DNA of 64,000 nucleotides from Burkholderiales bacterium. GTDB lineage: Bacteria; Pseudomonadota; Gammaproteobacteria; Burkholderiales; Burkholderiaceae_E. Shown piece after piece: positions 46,597-55,222 of the stretch (the first letter of the stretch is position 1; each line of letters begins with the position of its first letter). The notes under the pieces are model-generated. The model searched no databases. It was not told where the DNA came from and was given only the letters and a program-made list of their open reading frames with translations. Location of the stretch: assembly GCA_026399875.1 (NCBI GenBank), contig JAPLQF010000021.1, forward strand, positions 62,001 to 126,000, read 5' to 3'. The translations under genes were made by a program, and so were the position numbers.

Positions 46597-48024
46597 ATGC
46601 ATCGCGCCATGTTGTTGCCGATCGCCTTACCGATTTCCGCCTTCAGGCCGAAGTGCTCTGCCCGGCCGACTGTCCGTGGTGCTGGTGGATCTCGTGGATC
46701 TGCAGGCGAGTCAGGCGTCAAGGGCCGTCGCAGGCAAGCCGGCCAGTCGCTCTTCGTGGCGCTCGGCCTGCTGCTGGCCGGTGGCGCGGTGCTCTTTGCG
46801 ATGTTCAGTGCCGGTCAGGTGGCTGCATCCAAGCAGCGCCTGACCGACACCGCCGATGCCGCGGCCTACAGCGCGGGTCTATGGCGAGCACGGGTGCTCA
46901 ACTATCACGCCTATTCCAACCGCGCGATCATCGCCAACGAAGTGGCGATTGCACAGGCAGTCACGCTGGTGTCCTGGGCTCGCTACTTCGAGACCCTGAC
47001 TCGTAACGCGGCGCAATTCGCGACCTATCTGCCGGCGGCCGAGGCGGTGTTCGCCGGGGTGGCCCAGGCCGCGGCGCTTGCCAGCCAAGCCGCCCAGGTC
47101 GCGGCCGAGATCGAGGTGCCGGCCCGAGGCGCCGAGGCTCTGGGCTACAAGGAGATCCTTCAGACCAGTCAGGAAATCCTGCAGCTCTCCACGCAAAGCT
47201 TCGGTCTGAGCATGGTCACTGCCGAAGTGGCGCGCGCCAATGATCCCGGCTATTTCGCCTGGGTGCTGCCCGACCCCAGCCAGAGCTGGCAGACCTTCAC
47301 CAGCCGTGGCGAGTCCGAGGTCGAGCGCCAACGCCTGGCCGATCTGGTCGTCGCCTCGCTCGATGGCTTTACTGGTGGAGCACGCTCCGACGAGATTCTC
47401 ACGCCCATCCCCAGCCTGTGTTTCAGGCTGATGCGCATGCGAAAGCGCGGCGGCACCGCGCTCACGCCCGACCTGCAGCGATGGGAGGCGGTCGACACGC
47501 TCTCGTTTCACCTGCAGACCCTGTCTTTTTTCAAATGCCGTGAGCGCGAATCGATTCCACTTGGCTGGGGTGCAGCCGAGGTCGGCACCGAGATGCGCAG
47601 CATCGTGCAGACCGGCAACGATGTCTGGACCAATCCGCGTGCCAATGGGCTTGCGAGTGGTGCGATGACCGGTGTGGCGTCTTATGCCGGCATCGCCAGA
47701 GTGCGCGAACTCAATTACGAGCAACTCGCCAATGCGGCCTTTCCGACCAGTGGCCTGGCGGTGGTGGCTCGTCAGGCCGGCGCTGATGTAGCAACTGCTG
47801 CCAATCGTGCGCTGGCCTCCAGCCGCATGTTGCCGCTCGATCATTTTGCTGGCGATACCAATCCGCATCTGTGGGCGCTATCGGCCGCAGAAGTCTATTT
47901 CAGTCGCCCGCCGGGCGCGCCAGCGCGCACCGAATACGCGAGCCTCTTCAATCCTTACTGGCAAGTGCGGCTGGTGGCGCCGACTGTCGCTCAACGCGGG
48001 GTGGCGCAGGCTTATGTGCATTGA
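46597..48024 (+). CDS. TadG-like pilus assembly protein (putative Flp pilus-assembly TadE/G N-terminal domain)
   Basis: 475 aa. The N-terminal TadE/G-like helix is RRRQAGQSLFVALGLLLAGGAVLFAMF followed by KQRLTDTADAAAYSAGLWRAR, the TadG signature. At the prepilin-type Gly49 the +5 residue is Val, not Glu, so processing is doubtful. A helical region follows (Ala-rich, about 130-180), then a large extracytoplasmic domain with Cys residues and PDLQRWEAVDTLSFHLQ. The start is uncertain (ATG at 46597 or 46609). Overlaps the next gene by 11 bp. Confidence 0.75.
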   Translation: MHRAMLLPIALPISAFRPKCSARPTVRGAGGSRGSAGESGVKGRRRQAGQSLFVALGLLLAGGAVLFAMFSAGQVAASKQRLTDTADAAAYSAGLWRARVLNYHAYSNRAIIANEVAIAQAVTLVSWARYFETLTRNAAQFATYLPAAEAVFAGVAQAAALASQAAQVAAEIEVPARGAEALGYKEILQTSQEILQLSTQSFGLSMVTAEVARANDPGYFAWVLPDPSQSWQTFTSRGESEVERQRLADLVVASLDGFTGGARSDEILTPIPSLCFRLMRMRKRGGTALTPDLQRWEAVDTLSFHLQTLSFFKCRERESIPLGWGAAEVGTEMRSIVQTGNDVWTNPRANGLASGAMTGVASYAGIARVRELNYEQLANAAFPTSGLAVVARQAGADVATAANRALASSRMLPLDHFAGDTNPHLWALSAAEVYFSRPPGAPARTEYASLFNPYWQVRLVAPTVAQRGVAQAYVH

Positions 48025-49024
48025 GACATCCCGGAATCAGCGCGGCCAGCGCGGTCAGGCCCTGCTCGAGCTGCTGGTTGCGATGCTGGCTATCGTGCCG
48101 GTGTTCTTCGGCGTTGCATGGCTGGCGAAGATGCAGGACATGCAGCAGGCGACGATTGCCGCTGCGCGAGCGCTGGCCTTTGAATGCACGGTCAGGCCCC
48201 AGGCGTGCTCGGCTGCGGCACAAGCCAAGAGCGAACCGGGCGGCGGTTCTGAAAATGGGCAGTCTGCACACGCCGAGAAATTCGCTGAAGAGCTGCGTCA
48301 GCGGCTGTTTGCGGCACCTCGCTCGGGTCTGCGCAGCGATGACAACGCCGCCGGCAATGTCACTGCCGCCAGTGGCAATGTGCTGTGGGTTGATCGCACC
48401 GGCAAGCCGCTGCTCGAGCGCTTCGAAGACGTCTCGATCGAAATTGCGCCGGTGCGATTCAACAGTCCATTTGCATTTGCCGGCGGGCAGGGCGAGCGCA
48501 GCTTTCCGGGTGCGGTGCGGCTGCTCTCCGAGTTGGGCGGCCCCGGACGATTCGGCCTCGATCTGGAGGCAGGCTTCATCGATGCCCGGGTACAGGTCGA
48601 GGTGGCCCGAAGCCGCCCAGGCGATGGCTGGATCAGGCGCATGACCGCGATGCCGCTCACCCTCAAGGCCCATCTGTCGATCCTGACTGATGCCTGGACC
48701 GCGTCCGGGCCCTATGGCGGTACGCCCGACAGTGTGCAGACCCGTGTCGATGCCGGCGCGCGCTTGCCAGGCGTCGAGCCGGCGTTGCGCGCGGCATGGC
48801 TGCCGGTGCGGGCGCTCCTTGGCACTGGCTCGCTGCTGGGCTTCGAGTCGCGAGCGAGCGAATTCAGACCTTACGAGATCGATGTCGATCTGGTGCCGCC
48901 CGATCGGCTCGGGCTGTCATCGGGCGGTGCTGGCAGCACCGATCCCAACACCGATCCCAATGCCGATCCTCTCACCCCGTCCTTGCCAGCCGAGCCGCCT
49001 TTGGCTGGCGGCGACGCCCCTTGA
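48014..49024 (+). CDS. TadE-like pseudopilin
   Basis: 336 aa from the ATG at 48014, inside the end of the preceding gene. The prepilin-like site is G14, then QALLELLVAML with Glu at +5 (E19), as in TadE. A long periplasmic domain follows, and the C-terminal tail is Pro/Asp-rich with Asp-Pro-Asn steps (TDPNTDPNADP). It is much larger than typical TadE (about 150-200 aa). It is probably a minor pseudopilin of the Tad system. Confidence 0.75.
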   Translation: MCIETSRNQRGQRGQALLELLVAMLAIVPVFFGVAWLAKMQDMQQATIAAARALAFECTVRPQACSAAAQAKSEPGGGSENGQSAHAEKFAEELRQRLFAAPRSGLRSDDNAAGNVTAASGNVLWVDRTGKPLLERFEDVSIEIAPVRFNSPFAFAGGQGERSFPGAVRLLSELGGPGRFGLDLEAGFIDARVQVEVARSRPGDGWIRRMTAMPLTLKAHLSILTDAWTASGPYGGTPDSVQTRVDAGARLPGVEPALRAAWLPVRALLGTGSLLGFESRASEFRPYEIDVDLVPPDRLGLSSGGAGSTDPNTDPNADPLTPSLPAEPPLAGGDAP

Positions 49025-49035
49025 GTCGATGACCG

Positions 49036-49710
49036 ATGGATACCTTGCCCAACAGTCTGCCCAATCGCTTGCCTAAGGCCCACCCGTCCGAGCTGGTCAT
49101 GTCTGCAGCTGCCGTCGACAAGCATGCGGTGACGACCCATCGTTTCCATTCCCACGAACCGCCCGATCAGGTGCTGGCGCCGATGCGCGAGCGTTGGCGC
49201 AATCAGGGTGTGCCGGTGGTTGAAGCGCGTTCGGGCGACTGGATGATGTTGTCTGTGCGCTCGGGGCAGGGTATCGAGACCGTGCAGGTTCGGGCCACCG
49301 CATCCGGCACTGAGGGGCTGCGGTCGCGGTGGGTGCCCGTGCGCGACTCGCAAGGCTCTGCGCCTGCAGCCAGTCACCTGCTCGATTGGCTGCCATCGGC
49401 ATCGCGGCTGCTGCGTCGCATCGACCATCACGATCCTGGGCGCGAGGCGGCAACGCTGGTGGCGCTGGTCGAGGCCTCGCCTTCGGCGGCGGCCTCGCAT
49501 CTGCGGGCCAGTGCGCAAGCTGCAGGCTTCGTCGCCGATCCGGCATCAGGCATGCCTGCGCAGCGCGCGGCCTGGTTTCGCGGTGGCGATGCGGCATCGG
49601 CGTCGGGTGAGGCGCTTGCGCTGCGGCGCGGCGGTGAAACCGTGGTGGCCACGGTGTCGGCACATCGCGGCGCGACCGCGGTGGTGATGCATTGGAGTCA
49701 GGGGCAATGA
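49036..49710 (+). CDS. Hypothetical protein in the Tad locus
   Basis: 224 aa, no family recognised. No membrane helix or signal peptide is seen. It is moderately charged, with an Ala/Ser-rich second half (PSAAASHLRASAQAAGF). The start is uncertain: an ATG at 49099 (MSAAAVDK) is possible. It sits between two pseudopilin-like genes and overlaps the next one by four bases, so it probably belongs to the pilus operon; a chaperone-like or adaptor role would be guesswork. Confidence 0.7.
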   Translation: MDTLPNSLPNRLPKAHPSELVMSAAAVDKHAVTTHRFHSHEPPDQVLAPMRERWRNQGVPVVEARSGDWMMLSVRSGQGIETVQVRATASGTEGLRSRWVPVRDSQGSAPAASHLLDWLPSASRLLRRIDHHDPGREAATLVALVEASPSAAASHLRASAQAAGFVADPASGMPAQRAAWFRGGDAASASGEALALRRGGETVVATVSAHRGATAVVMHWSQGQ

Positions 49711-49931
49711 GGTGGGCATTGCTTCGTCCGATTCATCGCCCGCGCCATGGGCTGTGTCATCGCCTGCTGATGCGCTCGTCATCGATCGGCCAGGCCGCCA
49801 CCGATTACCTGCTTGTGCTCGCACTCGTCGCACTTGCGATGAGTCTGGGTGCGCAGGGGCCGGTCAACGACCTTGTCGCTGCGGTGGCCGAGCACTACCA
49901 GCGCTTCACCTGGGCGATATCACAACCCTGA
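49707..49931 (+). CDS. Small Flp-like prepilin with Asp at +5
   Basis: 74 aa from the ATG at 49707, overlapping the previous stop. The leader ends G28, followed by QAATDYLLVLALVALAMSLG. The usual Glu at +5 is Asp (D33) and Tyr at +6 is kept. The mature part would be about 46 aa, close to normal Flp length. It may be a second, minor Flp pilin. The stop codon falls in a 12-bp tandem repeat. Confidence 0.65.
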   Translation: MRWALLRPIHRPRHGLCHRLLMRSSSIGQAATDYLLVLALVALAMSLGAQGPVNDLVAAVAEHYQRFTWAISQP

Positions 49932-49956
49932 GCACAACCATAAGCACAACCCTGAT
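49921..49956. repeat. 12-bp tandem repeat, three copies, overlapping a stop codon
   Basis: CACAACCCTGAG (49921-49932), CACAACCATAAG (49933-49944) and CACAACCCTGAT (49945-49956) are consecutive. The TGA at 49929-49931 ends the small pilin gene in the first copy. Confidence 0.88.
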
Positions 49957-50004
49957 CGCAGCCCGCAATCCCACCAACTTCATCCACCCCGCGAAGCCAA
50001 GACC

Positions 50005-51075
50005 ATGAGACGTCCTTCGATTGAAACCTTCCGCCGACTCTGGGGCTGGGTCAAAGCCCGGCGCACGCTCGCCATGGCGCTGGGTGCCTTGGCCTTCGGC
50101 AGCATCGCGGTGGTGGGGGCGCGCAACTACATCGGCGATCGGCTGGCGCTTGAAAAAGCGCGCCTTGCGCCAAAGAGCGAGATGGTCGAGGTGGTGGTGG
50201 CCCGACGCGATCTGCGTCGTGGCGATCTGGTTGGGCCCGAGACCATGGCCGCGCGATCGATGCCGCGCGAGTTCGCGCCGGGGGGTGCGATCACGCCGGC
50301 CCGCTTCGACACCGTGGCCGGCGCGAAATTGCAGCTGCCGATGAAAGCCGGTGAGCCGCTCTTTGCGACGAGCCTGGTCAGCGTCGAGGCCGGCCCGATC
50401 TCGAATCGCATCAAGCCGGGCATTCGCGCAATGACCATCGTGGTCGACGAGGTCAACTCGCTCTCCGGCATGTTGCAGCCGGGCGATCACATTGATCTCA
50501 TGCTCTCGGTTCGGCCTGCCCCAGTGGCGGGTGTGATTCAGCCTGAGATCACCCGCACGCTGATGCAGGATGTTGCGGTGATGGCGGTCGGCCGTCAGTC
50601 GCGGGCGAGCACAAATGACGAGCCCACAAATCCCCGCGGCTATACCTCGATTACGGTTGAGGTCGACCCCGAGCGCGCGCAAAAGCTGGTGGTCGCGCAG
50701 CGCAGCGGCAAGCTCACTGCGGTGCTGCGCAATCCGAACGACCGCATGCCGGTGGGTGACAAGCGTCTGGACGTCAACATGCTGCTCGGCTTGCCCACGC
50801 CGCAGGCGCCTGCGGTACAGGTCGCCGCCGGACCGCGTCCTGCGACCGAGGTGATCGTGGGCGGGCGTGGGCCTTTGCCTGCGAACAGCGGGACGTCGCC
50901 TGCAGGTGGGGTGTTGTCGACTGATGCGGCCGGGCAGCGTTCGTCGTTGCCGAGTTCGTCGACATCGGCTCCCCCAGCACCAACGCCAGTTCAACCCGAC
51001 GCCACCAATCCTTCTGCGCTTCAGCAACTTGAGCGAGCGCTCGAGCCGCCCACTGTCGTGCCGCTCTATCGCTGA
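50005..51075 (+). CDS. cpaB: Tad pilus assembly protein CpaB/RcpC
   Basis: 356 aa from the ATG at 50005. An N-terminal anchor (TLAMALGALAFGSIAVV) is followed by an SAF domain (VVVARRDLRRGDLVGPETMAARSMP, about 65-130), then the RcpC domain with IRAMTIVVDEVNSLSGMLQPGDHIDLMLSV and TSITVEVDPERAQKLVVAQRSGKLTAVLR. The tail is Pro/Ser-rich. In known Tad systems it is a periplasmic partner of the secretin. Secretin and ATPase genes follow directly. Confidence 0.92.
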   Translation: MRRPSIETFRRLWGWVKARRTLAMALGALAFGSIAVVGARNYIGDRLALEKARLAPKSEMVEVVVARRDLRRGDLVGPETMAARSMPREFAPGGAITPARFDTVAGAKLQLPMKAGEPLFATSLVSVEAGPISNRIKPGIRAMTIVVDEVNSLSGMLQPGDHIDLMLSVRPAPVAGVIQPEITRTLMQDVAVMAVGRQSRASTNDEPTNPRGYTSITVEVDPERAQKLVVAQRSGKLTAVLRNPNDRMPVGDKRLDVNMLLGLPTPQAPAVQVAAGPRPATEVIVGGRGPLPANSGTSPAGGVLSTDAAGQRSSLPSSSTSAPPAPTPVQPDATNPSALQQLERALEPPTVVPLYR

Positions 51076-51111
51076 GCGGGTCATCGACCCTCACGCCCAG
51101 GACCTCTTCTC

Positions 51112-52677
51112 ATGGACTTTTTGACATCTTTCTCAGGTTGCAACGCTCGATTGATGCAAGCGACTGCAGCGTCGGTGGGCACCCGGCTTGCTACCAGGCA
51201 TGCCGCGCTGGTTGCCGGGTGCTTTGCCATGTTGCTTGCTGCCATACCGGCAGCAGCGCAGTCGACAAGGCCGTCGCCGGCTTCATCCCTTCCGGTAACG
51301 CCGTCTTTGGAACCGACCACCGCGACCATCACCCTCTATGTCGGCGAAGCGCATGTGCTCAATGAGCGCGATGTGCGCCGCATGGCGGTTGGCAATGGCA
51401 AGGTGATTCAGGCTACAGCGCTGGATGATCGGCAGGTGCTGGTGCTGCCCGAAGCGCCCGGCCAGAGCACGCTTGTGCTCTGGGGCAAGAGCGGGCCCGA
51501 GAAGCGCTTCGTCTTCAATGTGATGGCGGCCGACACCGGCCGGCTCCTTGCCGAAGTGCAGTCGATGCTTGGCGATACGCTCAGGGTGAGCGCGCGCGTG
51601 GTGGGCGACAAGGTGGTGCTCGAAGGCGGCGAGGTGACCGAGGCGCTTGCCGGGCGCATCAGCGAGATCGGCAAGCGTTTCCCGCAGGTGGTCAACTTGC
51701 TGCCGCGCATCGGCATGGAACGCATGATTGCGATGGATGTGAAGTTCGTCGAGATCCGCCGCGAGTTGCTTCAGGACATCGGCATCAAATGGAATACCTC
51801 GGCACAGGGCCCGAGTTTTCAGGTGATTGGCGATGCCTGGCGAAGCCCGGCCCTGCGGCCGGGAGGCGCGGCCGACGGCAGCGCGTTGGAGATTCGCCCG
51901 CGCATCTGGCCCTTTGCGAGCAGCCTCTCGATCGCCTCGTCGCTGGCCTCGATGATCAACCTGCTGGTGCAAAACGGCGATGCGGTGATCCTCGCCGAGC
52001 CTCGTCTGTCGTGTCGCTCAGGAGGCAGTGCGCGTTTCATTGCCGGTGGCGAGCTGCCGATCCCGATCACCGGGGCGCTTGGCACGGCGTCAGTGGCGTT
52101 CAAGGAATACGGCATCAAGTTCGATGTCAATCCGGTGGCAAGCGAAACCGGCGTGATTGCTGCGCGCGTGGCCACCGAAATCTCGTCGATCAACTTCGAG
52201 ATCGCGGTCAAGCAGATCCCGGGGCTCACCAAACGACGTGCCGAGACCGACGTCAATCTGCGCGAAAACGAGACCTTGGTCATTGCTGGCCTGCTTTCCG
52301 AAGAGGGCACACGCAATATGGATCGGGTGGCCGGTGCTTCCGAGCTGCCGGTGCTCGGGCCGCTTTTCCGATCGCGGCAGTTTCGTGATCGACAAACCGA
52401 TCTGGTGGTCTTCATCACACCGCGATTCGTGACCGGTGGTCCGATGCCCCCGGAGGGCGCGGCGATCAGCCCGACACAGATGCCCGAGCCGATGCGTCTG
52501 TTGCCCCGCAAAGACCCTGTCCCGATGCCGCTGCCCTGGGAAGACACGCCGCGCCCGCAAGCCGCTCCGGCAACGGTGCCCGTGCCGGCTCCAGCACCGC
52601 TCGATACCACCGGAGAAGACCGCGGCACGCCCACCCGCTATCGCGCAAGCCGTGAGCGGCTGCGGATGGTCGACTGA
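51112..52677 (+). CDS. cpaC: Tad pilus outer-membrane secretin CpaC/RcpA
   Basis: 521 aa. A long signal peptide ends near AAAQS (about residue 47). A pilus-formation N-terminal domain (ATITLYVGEAHVLNERDVRRMAVGN) and a BON-like region are followed by the secretin core: MAMDVKFVEIRRELLQDIG-type strands, then AVILAEPRLSCRSGGSARFIAGGELPIPI and DVNLRENETLVIAGLLSE. It should form the outer-membrane channel for the pilus. No RcpB or pilotin gene is recognised nearby. Confidence 0.93.
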   Translation: MDFLTSFSGCNARLMQATAASVGTRLATRHAALVAGCFAMLLAAIPAAAQSTRPSPASSLPVTPSLEPTTATITLYVGEAHVLNERDVRRMAVGNGKVIQATALDDRQVLVLPEAPGQSTLVLWGKSGPEKRFVFNVMAADTGRLLAEVQSMLGDTLRVSARVVGDKVVLEGGEVTEALAGRISEIGKRFPQVVNLLPRIGMERMIAMDVKFVEIRRELLQDIGIKWNTSAQGPSFQVIGDAWRSPALRPGGAADGSALEIRPRIWPFASSLSIASSLASMINLLVQNGDAVILAEPRLSCRSGGSARFIAGGELPIPITGALGTASVAFKEYGIKFDVNPVASETGVIAARVATEISSINFEIAVKQIPGLTKRRAETDVNLRENETLVIAGLLSEEGTRNMDRVAGASELPVLGPLFRSRQFRDRQTDLVVFITPRFVTGGPMPPEGAAISPTQMPEPMRLLPRKDPVPMPLPWEDTPRPQAAPATVPVPAPAPLDTTGEDRGTPTRYRASRERLRMVD

Positions 52678-52692
52678 AAGCGGAGCCAAACC

Positions 52693-54318
52693 ATGCTGCT
52701 GATTTCAATCGAGCAATCCGATCAAGCTGCGCTCATCCATCGCATCGAGCGACTGCCCTGTCGGATTGGGCGCAGCCGCGATTGCGAGCTGGTGCTTGCC
52801 GGATGGCGGGTCGGCCGGGTGCATGCGCAGTTGCAGATCGAGCCAAGCGCCAGGGGCCGCGCGGTGCGCATCACCGATGCTGGCACGCTCAGCGGCACAC
52901 TGGTCAATGGCGAGCGCATCACCGATTTCGGCCCGCTCTCGCCTCTCGATCTGATCGAGATTGCGGGGCATCGGTTGCGGGTGCAGCTCGCGTCCGACGA
53001 ACCAAATGCACCGACTGAGGACTCGCTTCCTGCCTCGTCGCAAGACGCGCTGAGCTGGCGCCGTCTGGTGCATCGCCAGGTCTTGCAGACCCTCGATCTG
53101 CGTCGTCGCGATCTGCGCCTGGCCGACACCGACGTGTTGCGAACCGAGATTCGCGGCGTGATCAATCAGCTGCTCGATGAGTCGATCAGCCTGCCCGCGA
53201 CCATCGATCGTGAGCAGCTGATCGTCGATGTGCTGGATGAGTCGGTTGGCCTGGGGCCGCTTGAGCGTCTGCTCGAAGACAGCTCGATCAGCGAGATCAT
53301 GGTCAATGCGCCGGATGAGATCTGGGTCGAGCGGGCAGGGCGACTGCAACGCCATGCCAGCGCGTTTACTGATGATGCCGCGGTCCGCAGCGTGATCGAG
53401 CGCATCGTCGCGCCGCTCGGTCGTCGAATCGATGAGTCGTCGCCGATGGTCGATGCGCGGCTGGCCGATGGTTCGCGGGTCAACGCGATCATTCCACCGC
53501 TGGCGCTGCGCGGGCCGGCGCTCACCATCCGGCGTTTTGCCCGCAGCCTCAAGGGTCCGCAAGACCTGATCGATGCGGGCGCGGCATCGATCGAGATGTT
53601 CGACTTCTTGCAGGTCTGCGTCGAGCGGCGACGCAACATCGTGATCTCGGGTGGCACGAGTTCAGGCAAGACCACGCTGCTCAATGTGCTGTCCAATTTG
53701 ATTCCGGCGGGCGAGCGGATCATCACGATTGAAGATGCCGCCGAGCTCAGCCTGCGACATGAGCATCTGGTGCAACTCGAGGGGCGCCCGCCCAATCTCG
53801 AGCAGCGCGGCGAAATCACCATCCGCGACCTGGTGCGCAATGCCCTGCGTATGCGCCCCGACCGCATTGTGGTCGGTGAGTGCCGGGGTGGCGAGACCCT
53901 CGACATGCTGCAGGCGATGAATACCGGGCATGACGGCTCGCTCACCACGGTGCACGCCAACAGTCCGCGCGATGTGATCTCGCGTCTTGAGGTGATGACG
54001 CTGATGGCCGGTATGGACCTGCCGGTCTCGGCGATCCGCGAGCAGGTGGCCGCTGCAATTGATGTGGTGGTGCATCAGGCGCGCTTTGCCGATGGCAGCC
54101 GGCGCATCACGTCGATCATGGAGGTCACCGGCATCGAGTCGGGCAGGGTGCAGATGCAGCCGCTCTTCGAATATCGGTCTCGTGTGGGCGCGCGCGGCGT
54201 GGCTGCGACGGGTGAGTTCATCGGTTGCGGCAACGTGCCGACCTTCTATGAGGCGCTGCGAGCCTCGGGCCTGTTGCTCGATCTGCGCCCCTTTCAGGAG
54301 ATGGTGCATGGGCGGTGA
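52693..54318 (+). CDS. cpaF: CpaF/TadA secretion ATPase with N-terminal FHA domain
   Basis: 541 aa. Residues about 20-100 are an FHA domain: CRIGRSRDCELVL, VGRVHAQL and VNGERI, in which the usual Ser before Arg-x-His is Gly. The secretion ATPase follows, with LGPLERLLEDSSISEIMVN, Walker A GGTSSGKT (320-327), the Asp box, and RIVVGECRGGETLDMLQAMNTGHDGSLTTVHAN. It powers pilus extension. FHA domains usually bind phosphothreonine; fusion to the ATPase is unusual for the Tad family. It overlaps tadB by 11 bp. Confidence 0.92.
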   Translation: MLLISIEQSDQAALIHRIERLPCRIGRSRDCELVLAGWRVGRVHAQLQIEPSARGRAVRITDAGTLSGTLVNGERITDFGPLSPLDLIEIAGHRLRVQLASDEPNAPTEDSLPASSQDALSWRRLVHRQVLQTLDLRRRDLRLADTDVLRTEIRGVINQLLDESISLPATIDREQLIVDVLDESVGLGPLERLLEDSSISEIMVNAPDEIWVERAGRLQRHASAFTDDAAVRSVIERIVAPLGRRIDESSPMVDARLADGSRVNAIIPPLALRGPALTIRRFARSLKGPQDLIDAGAASIEMFDFLQVCVERRRNIVISGGTSSGKTTLLNVLSNLIPAGERIITIEDAAELSLRHEHLVQLEGRPPNLEQRGEITIRDLVRNALRMRPDRIVVGECRGGETLDMLQAMNTGHDGSLTTVHANSPRDVISRLEVMTLMAGMDLPVSAIREQVAAAIDVVVHQARFADGSRRITSIMEVTGIESGRVQMQPLFEYRSRVGARGVAATGEFIGCGNVPTFYEALRASGLLLDLRPFQEMVHGR

Positions 54319-55222
54319 ACTGGTCACCGCTCAGACGGGTCTGCTGAATGTCGGCACCACGCCGCTGGACCTTGGTCACCTCGGCCTGGTGCTTGTCGGC
54401 GCTTTCATCTCGGTCGCGCTGGGCGCCGCCTCGCTTGTCAATGCGGTTCGCCTGCAAGGGGCTCGATGGCGCGAGCGATTCGGTGCAGATCTCGGCCTGG
54501 GCCTGCGGCAGTCCTTCGTCTATCTCGACGTCGATCGGCTCTTCATGGTCAACCTGCTGGCGCTGGGCGCGGCGGCAGGCGGCGTGCTGTGGCTGACCGG
54601 TCAGGCTCTGGCGGCCTTCATTGCCTTGCTGGCGCTCGGTGCCGTGCCGGGTGTGGCGCTCGCCTGGCTGCGTCGGGAGCGACTCAACAAGCTTGCGGCG
54701 CAATGGCCGGATGCGGTGATGCTGGTGGCCAGCGCCCTGCGAGCGGGATCAAGTCTTGCGCAGGGCCTAAGCCAGGCCGCCCGCGAATTGCCTGCACCAG
54801 CAGGACTCGAACTCGGCCTTGCGGTGCGAGAGCAGCGCCTTGGCGTGAGTCTTGACGAGGCGATGGCGCATCTTGAGCGCCGCGTGCGGCTCGAAGCAGT
54901 CACGCTTTTTGCCGCCTCGGTGCGCATCGCGCAGGAGACCGGCGGCAACTTGGCCGAGACGCTCGAGCGTCTGGCCGACACCCTTCGCCGCAAGGCGGCG
55001 CTCGAAGGAAAGATCGATGCCCTGACCGCGCAAGGCCGCATGCAGGGATGGGTGATGGCTGCGCTGCCACTCGCGGTGGGCGCAGCGCTCTTTGCCATCG
55101 AGCCGCAGGCGATGAGTCCGCTGGTGACCACCTGGCAAGGCTGGTGCGTGTGTGCCGGGGTTGTGCTGCTCGAAGGCCTGGGGCTGTTTTTCATTCGAAA
55201 GATTGTGAGCATCGATGTCTGA
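54308..55222 (+). CDS. tadB: Tad pilus inner-membrane platform protein TadB
   Basis: 304 aa from the ATG at 54308. GspF-type domain at about 130-260 (WPDAVMLVASALRAGSSLAQGL, then TGGNLAETLERLADTLRRK), flanked by membrane helices at both ends. It should form the platform with TadC to couple ATPase motion to pilin assembly. N-terminal residues before the first helix are polar. Its end overlaps the next gene by 8 bp. Confidence 0.9.
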   Translation: MGGELVTAQTGLLNVGTTPLDLGHLGLVLVGAFISVALGAASLVNAVRLQGARWRERFGADLGLGLRQSFVYLDVDRLFMVNLLALGAAAGGVLWLTGQALAAFIALLALGAVPGVALAWLRRERLNKLAAQWPDAVMLVASALRAGSSLAQGLSQAARELPAPAGLELGLAVREQRLGVSLDEAMAHLERRVRLEAVTLFAASVRIAQETGGNLAETLERLADTLRRKAALEGKIDALTAQGRMQGWVMAALPLAVGAALFAIEPQAMSPLVTTWQGWCVCAGVVLLEGLGLFFIRKIVSIDV

